Part shown: in pieces, positions 31,650 through 35,329 of the stretch
Layout: every line of letters starts with the position of its first letter
Numbering within the stretch: position 1 is the stretch's first letter
Assembly: GCA_032718475.1 (NCBI GenBank)
Contig: JAUCBJ010001326.1
Coordinates: 1-35,329 of the forward strand
From: Nemertoderma westbladi
Lineage: Eukaryota > Xenacoelomorpha > Nemertodermatida > Nemertodermatidae
DNA: 35,329 nucleotides
Reading direction: 5' to 3'
The notes under the pieces: model-generated
Database searches by the model: none
Told to the model about the DNA's origin: nothing
What the model saw: the letters and a program-made list of their open reading frames with translations, nothing else
Translations under genes and position numbers: made by a program

Positions 31650-33005
31650 GTGTGCCTGGAAGGCACCACATGTGGAAATATATACGAACTCCTAAGTGCG
31701 AAATAATTAAGTGCAATTAGTATGTATGTATGTAAATAATCAATATAATTACAATGAATATATAATCAAAGTAAGTACTATAGTCATATATAACCTTTTC
31801 CAATTAGCTACTGGGATTGGGAACCACTTGACTACAATCGGACGAGACTTTAGATGGGTCTCACTGGCATGGTGTATACATGCATGAGACCCGACGAGAG
31901 AAAGGAGAGTGAGAACAAAGATGGGTTGAGTACGAGAAAAGTACGGAGAGGAGGTGTTGACATGCGTGGAAGTGAGAGGAGTGCAATTCAAATGTGGGGA
32001 GCGAGCAGTAAAAGAGAGAGTAAGGGACAGCGAGGTCCGAGAGAGAGACAGTAAGGGAGAGAGGGGTCCGACAGTGGGATTAGAGAGATGATCTAGAAAA
32101 TTGTGCGAAGAGAGTCCACAATTGTCTCAAACAGAGACGTCAGATACCTTGGTGCAACATAGCTCGCGATTGCACCAAGGAGAGGTAGCAATAACCCCCC
32201 CATGGGGGCGGCCAGGAAAGCCGACCCCGAGAAAAGAACTCCACCCCACACCCGATATTAGTTTGGGTTCCAGCGGAATTGAAGCACACATAAGGTTGAT
32301 GCTATCTTCTCACCAGGAAGATAGCATGGGGGGAGTGTAAGCAGATTCAATTCCACTTCATTACCCACCAGAAAATGGGACCAGTGGGATTTTACCAATA
32401 AGTTGGGGATACGAGATTACCAATATTAATCTCGTCTCATAACCAACATTGGGGGGGGGGGGGCAACACAAGCCCCAAAGCCACAGAGAGAGGTGAGAGG
32501 TCAAACCACCTTGGAGGGAATACAGCTAGTAGAAACTAGCAGCGGGGGGAAACACTCACAGGGAGTGCCAAATTGACAATTAGTATATTAGCCAATAGCG
32601 GGGAGGGAAGCACGTGATTAGAGATAGGAAAGCATCCATTGGGTACAGAGGGCCAAGTACAGTAAGAGGTGAAATCAATATCCATGTGTGTTAATCATAT
32701 ATTATCCTACATTACTGATTTACCGGTCAGTTGATTCAGTTACTCAGTTGCAGACCGGTCATAGTTAATGACCGTCACCGCTACTAACATCAGCAATTAA
32801 TCTGTGTATTTTCTGCTATTACATCTGTGTTATAACCGATTGACTAATTGTGCTATTATCGGCGGATTATCAATATCGAGAAACAACAGAAACCTTTATT
32901 GTTTTCCCCAACGGCCTACGGCCAAAGCGAACTAGCACGATTGCCCAGCAGAACGGTGACGCGTACAAAATCTAACCCGGTCGGAATCTTATAGATCCCG
33001 TCACA
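31650..33005 (+). repeat. 3' LTR
   Basis: A purine tract (CAGAGGGGGAGA, 31,633-31,644) after the ORF3 stop precedes a TGTGGGTGTG that could be the LTR start. The right side matches the 5' LTR to 32,997, and TCACA at 33,005 could be its end. From 31,776 it also matches the copy at 7,774. Start and end are estimates because the 5' LTR lacks the left part. The 79-codon frame at 32,101 is a shadow of the conserved repeat. Confidence 0.75.
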
Positions 33006-33905
33006 TTGAGCGTCTTTTGACACTACAATTAACTAAATTTATGATGAGGAACATTGATTATGTATTGATCTGTATTTCCAGCAGCAATACCGGTTCTGCA
33101 TTCCAATCTGTATCGATTACAGTAGATTACATTTAAAATAACACTAAACTTGTAATACCGGTCAGCCGGTACTATAATACAGTAATAATTGGCAGTACAG
33201 TAGGCTACTTGAATATTGAAAATGTGTACTGGTCACCGGTAAACCCTACATACTTAATTAATGAAGTAATCTGCAATACTCAGATACTGCAATAGGCTGT
33301 GGAGACAGGGGGGAAACTGGACGAAAAACCCGCCTTGGCGAATTAATTTCCCGCCTCAATGTTAAATTCTCAATTTAGTTTTATTTTTGAGAATAATCAG
33401 CTGTTATTTGCCCTGGAGAGGGATGAATTTTTATTGCGTCTGGCGTCCAGTTCCCCCCCCCCCCCCCTCCCCCCCCCCCCCTGAGTGCTTACATACCGGG
33501 CGATATGCCGAGTATGTAATTGTAACCAGCATTTTATCTATCTTCCCCTTTATGTATTTAATTAATTGAGTTTCAAAGGAAAAACACAAGAGTCTCCGCT
33601 TTCAATTGATATAATCCACGTGTGAAATGATTGAGATTTAATGTGTATTTGAATCGCTCGAAAATCTCTCTCCATAGAAACCAAGATAAAAAATATCAGA
33701 TCACTGCGTAGTGACGTCAAATATGTAGCAGCCAATCACAGCCGATTTTCAAAATTGGCTTCCCGGGCTTACTTAAACCCGCCATTTCGACCCTTTCCAC
33801 GTGTTTTTATAAAAAAAACACACCCTGCCATTCGATTCAGGGCACCTTGTTACCACTTATTCATTTGTTTCAAGCCCAACAATTTTTTCGCTCACCAATC
33901 CTATT
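33006..33905. repeat. Dispersed repeat R1, copy 2, interrupted
   Basis: Segment 33,008-33,155 matches 10,275-10,410. Segment 33,590-33,905 matches the right arm and flank of copy 1, including AATATGTAGCAGCCAATCAC. The left inverted arm is missing exactly at the LTR end, so the LTR element sits in R1, but the missing part is not found left of the 5' LTR. An unrelated insert with its own inverted repeats occupies 33,160-33,585. Confidence 0.75.
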
Positions 33906-34257
33906 ACCGTCGGCGGTGTGGCAGTCATAGGGCCGAGGGGAGTTGGTTAATGAGGTGAGCCCGTGGCCGATTGCTCATCAGCTTAAACTTACCCTTCCAG
34001 ATCGAGATATGGGATGGTAGTTTCGTCTCAATCTGTCAATCAAGATTCTCTCCAGGGCGAAATCGAGGCAAATAACAGCTGATTACTCCCAAAAATATAA
34101 ACTGTAGGCCTACCCTGTTATAATGACTTACGTTTATTGTTTTGGTTAGAATGACGCGCCACTGTAACCCACGAATTTCCCTTAATCGATAATTTAACAT
34201 TGAGGCGGGATATCATTTCGCCGAGTCGGGATCCGCGTAGGGCCTACAGTTCCCCCC
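33306..34257. repeat. Nested inverted repeats with GGGGGGAACTG ends
   Basis: Segment 33,306-33,425 pairs with the reverse complement of 34,040-34,257 (blocks CCCGCCTCAATGTTAAATT and AATCAGCTGTTATTTGC, CCTGGAGAG). The outer end GGGGGGAAACTG at 33,306 is also inverted at 33,448 (CCAGTTCCCCCC), giving a smaller palindromic unit of about 150 bp. The right part of R1 copy 2 lies inside the larger pair. Confidence 0.6.
33452..33482. repeat. Poly-C tract
   Basis: About 30 C interrupted by a single T, at the inner end of the small inverted repeat. Confidence 0.9.
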
Positions 34258-34731
34258 TTCAAAATATTATTAAAAATATTTCTTGTCAAAATATTATTGA
34301 CTTTGTTGTTTGTTGAGCATATGGGCCTGTAATTCATTAATATGAAACTTAATGCTACCGACTTGCGATCAATAATCATTATAATTGAGCTCAACGTTTC
34401 TGAGCCTTGCAACTCCGTTTCGAATACAATAGAGCCAGGCCAACAAATCATTGCATTTTAATTATGATTTCCTTTAATGGTATTGGCGGTTGGGCTGCCA
34501 TGTGCAGTGCACTGCGTTGCTACAAACACAACAACTCAATGTTAATATAGTTAATGAATTTATCCCATAAAAACCAGTTTACGTTGCCAAACTTTTGACT
34601 TGTTATACAAAAGTCGTCAACATTACACTTATTAATTAGTCTATCATAATTTGATGTGAGACGCTTTTTCGGTTCAACGTTTATTTATAATTTTCTGGCC
34701 TCTAATAGATAATTATGTACTTCCATATTAG
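34258..34731. other. AT-rich unique sequence, probably intron
   Basis: No gene or repeat recognised. It ends in a TTCCATATTAG acceptor-like site at 34,731. Confidence 0.4.
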
Positions 34732-34862
34732 TCGCCCGGCCTCGCCAGATTTCTACACCTGGGAGGAGTTGAGGTGTTTGGCGAAGGCCTTCGGGTTTAC
34801 TTACACAGTGTTCGAAGATTGTTTCCCCAAGAAAACAGACTGCAGGGGATGGAATGAAGAAG
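34732..34862 (+). CDS. Candidate internal exon of an unidentified gene
   Basis: A GC-richer segment in AT-rich DNA, bounded by an acceptor (CCATATTAG) and a donor (GAAG/GTAAAA at 34,863). The frame encodes RPASPDFYTWEELRCLAKAF and then FGFTYTVFEDCF and CRGWNEEG, a well-mixed soluble-looking sequence with three cysteines. I do not recognise the family. The ATG at 34,715 lies before the acceptor, so it is probably not the real start. The frame leaves the exon in phase 1. Confidence 0.45.
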
Positions 34863-35329
34863 GTAAAATCTTTACGTCACTAATTGAATTTTCTTGTTGC
34901 TACTGTAATTATAATTAGTTAGTTTATTCATTATTAATGTAGTTGCTACTGACAGACATTTTAAATATCATCAGATTTTTACGCGGAAAGGTTCAAACTT
35001 TAACTGCGTTTTTTTGAAACCCTAATGTAAATTTTTGCACAAAAATGCTACTTGTCCCGTATTTATGAACCTTTTCTGCTGAAATTTTGTCCCGTTTATC
35101 GCAATGACCTTCTCTAAAAGACTGTTTAGATGGATTTCTGAAATTTTGACAAGAAGACTTTTTTACAACATTTTTCAGAAATTTTTTATAAAAAATGCAA
35201 AAATATGCAATAGAAATTGACTCTTAGGCCTACGTGTCCTGAACCCACATGTCAACTGTCAAGTACCAACTTTTAACGGCATAAACTTAATATTAAAGGG
35301 CAAGGAACATTTTTAATTTTTAGTTAATA
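34863..35329. other. AT-rich right flank
   Basis: T-rich, A-rich sequence with no ORF or repeat that I can support; likely intron following the exon at 34,862. Confidence 0.4.

Larger units (their letters stand above)
20144..33005 (+). mobile_element. BEL/Pao-type LTR retrotransposon with a third ORF
   Basis: Two near-identical direct repeats (20,144-21,141 and 32,005-32,997) flank, on one strand, gag (21,242-23,460), pol (23,584-27,558) and a third ORF (29,092-31,628). The order protease, RT, RNase H, integrase and the C-terminal DUF5641-like domain fit BEL/Pao. The 5' LTR is truncated by the minisatellite, so the original element was somewhat longer than the 12.9 kb seen. LTR copies differ by a few percent, several differences being CpG transitions, so the insertion is not very recent. 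The 3' LTR ends inside the dispersed repeat R1. All three genes are interrupted. An alternative is two nested elements, but a separate copy at 6.8-8.3 kb also joins ORF3 to this LTR. Confidence 0.75.

Noticed and set aside
33755-33958. 67-codon ORF in R1 copy 2
   Set aside because: Begins at a TTG in repeat sequence and is not open in a comparable way in copy 1.
34194-34451. 85-codon minus-strand ORF
   Set aside because: Low-complexity Asn/Ile composition, overlaps an inverted repeat end, no domain.

Overview
The window looks like repeat-dominated nuclear DNA of an invertebrate animal. It is AT-rich with intron-like spacing, has BEL/Pao-type LTR retrotransposon proteins, MITE-like inverted-repeat elements and long minisatellites, and shows no bacterial operon structure. 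I cannot name the species or phylum from sequence alone. Almost every recognisable protein belongs to a mobile element. The only candidate host genes are a small secreted-peptide gene on the minus strand (about 12.2-13.6 kb) and one probable exon near the right edge (34.7 kb).

Layout. (1) Positions 1-6,290: a palindromic structure in which two arms of about 670 bp in opposite orientation enclose an intact 914-codon BEL/Pao-like gag gene on the minus strand, preceded by a 2.2-kb leader full of tandem repeats and TACCGGTA palindromes. (2) 6,780-8,293: a decayed, internally deleted copy of the big LTR element described below. (3) 8,338-9,039: a frameshifted DDE integrase-core pseudogene, minus strand. 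(4) 9,057-9,551: a MITE-like element with 65-bp inverted ends, a GTC microsatellite and two CTCF-like motifs. (5) 9,893-11,960: a 29-bp minisatellite, a dispersed repeat (called R1 here) and a 28-bp minisatellite of about 46 units. (6) 12.0-14.3 kb: mostly unique DNA with the secreted-peptide candidate. (7) 14,313-20,143: a 5.8-kb minisatellite with a 66-bp composite unit. (8) 20,144-33,005: a BEL/Pao-type LTR retrotransposon of at least 12.9 kb. (9) 33,005-34,257: a second R1 copy tangled with further inverted repeats. (10) A gene-poor right end with one exon candidate.

The most interesting object is the 12.9-kb element. Its two near-identical LTRs flank gag, a protease-RT-RNase H-integrase pol, and a third ORF in the env position. 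That third ORF does not look like an envelope. Its N-terminal half has the pattern of a DEDD 3'-5' exonuclease of the RNase D/EXD1-EXD2 type, and its C-terminal half has three CCHC zinc knuckles. The upstream gag has neither a visible DUF1759 domain nor CCHC knuckles, so nucleic-acid packaging may have moved to ORF3. A second degenerate copy in the same window (6.8-8.3 kb) again places the exonuclease domain beside the same LTR, which argues that ORF3 is a stable part of the family. The LTR carries a string of perfect hairpins, one supported by a compensatory base change between copies. Pol and the first half of ORF3 are broken only by TAG and TGA codons, with no frameshift over about 5.4 kb.
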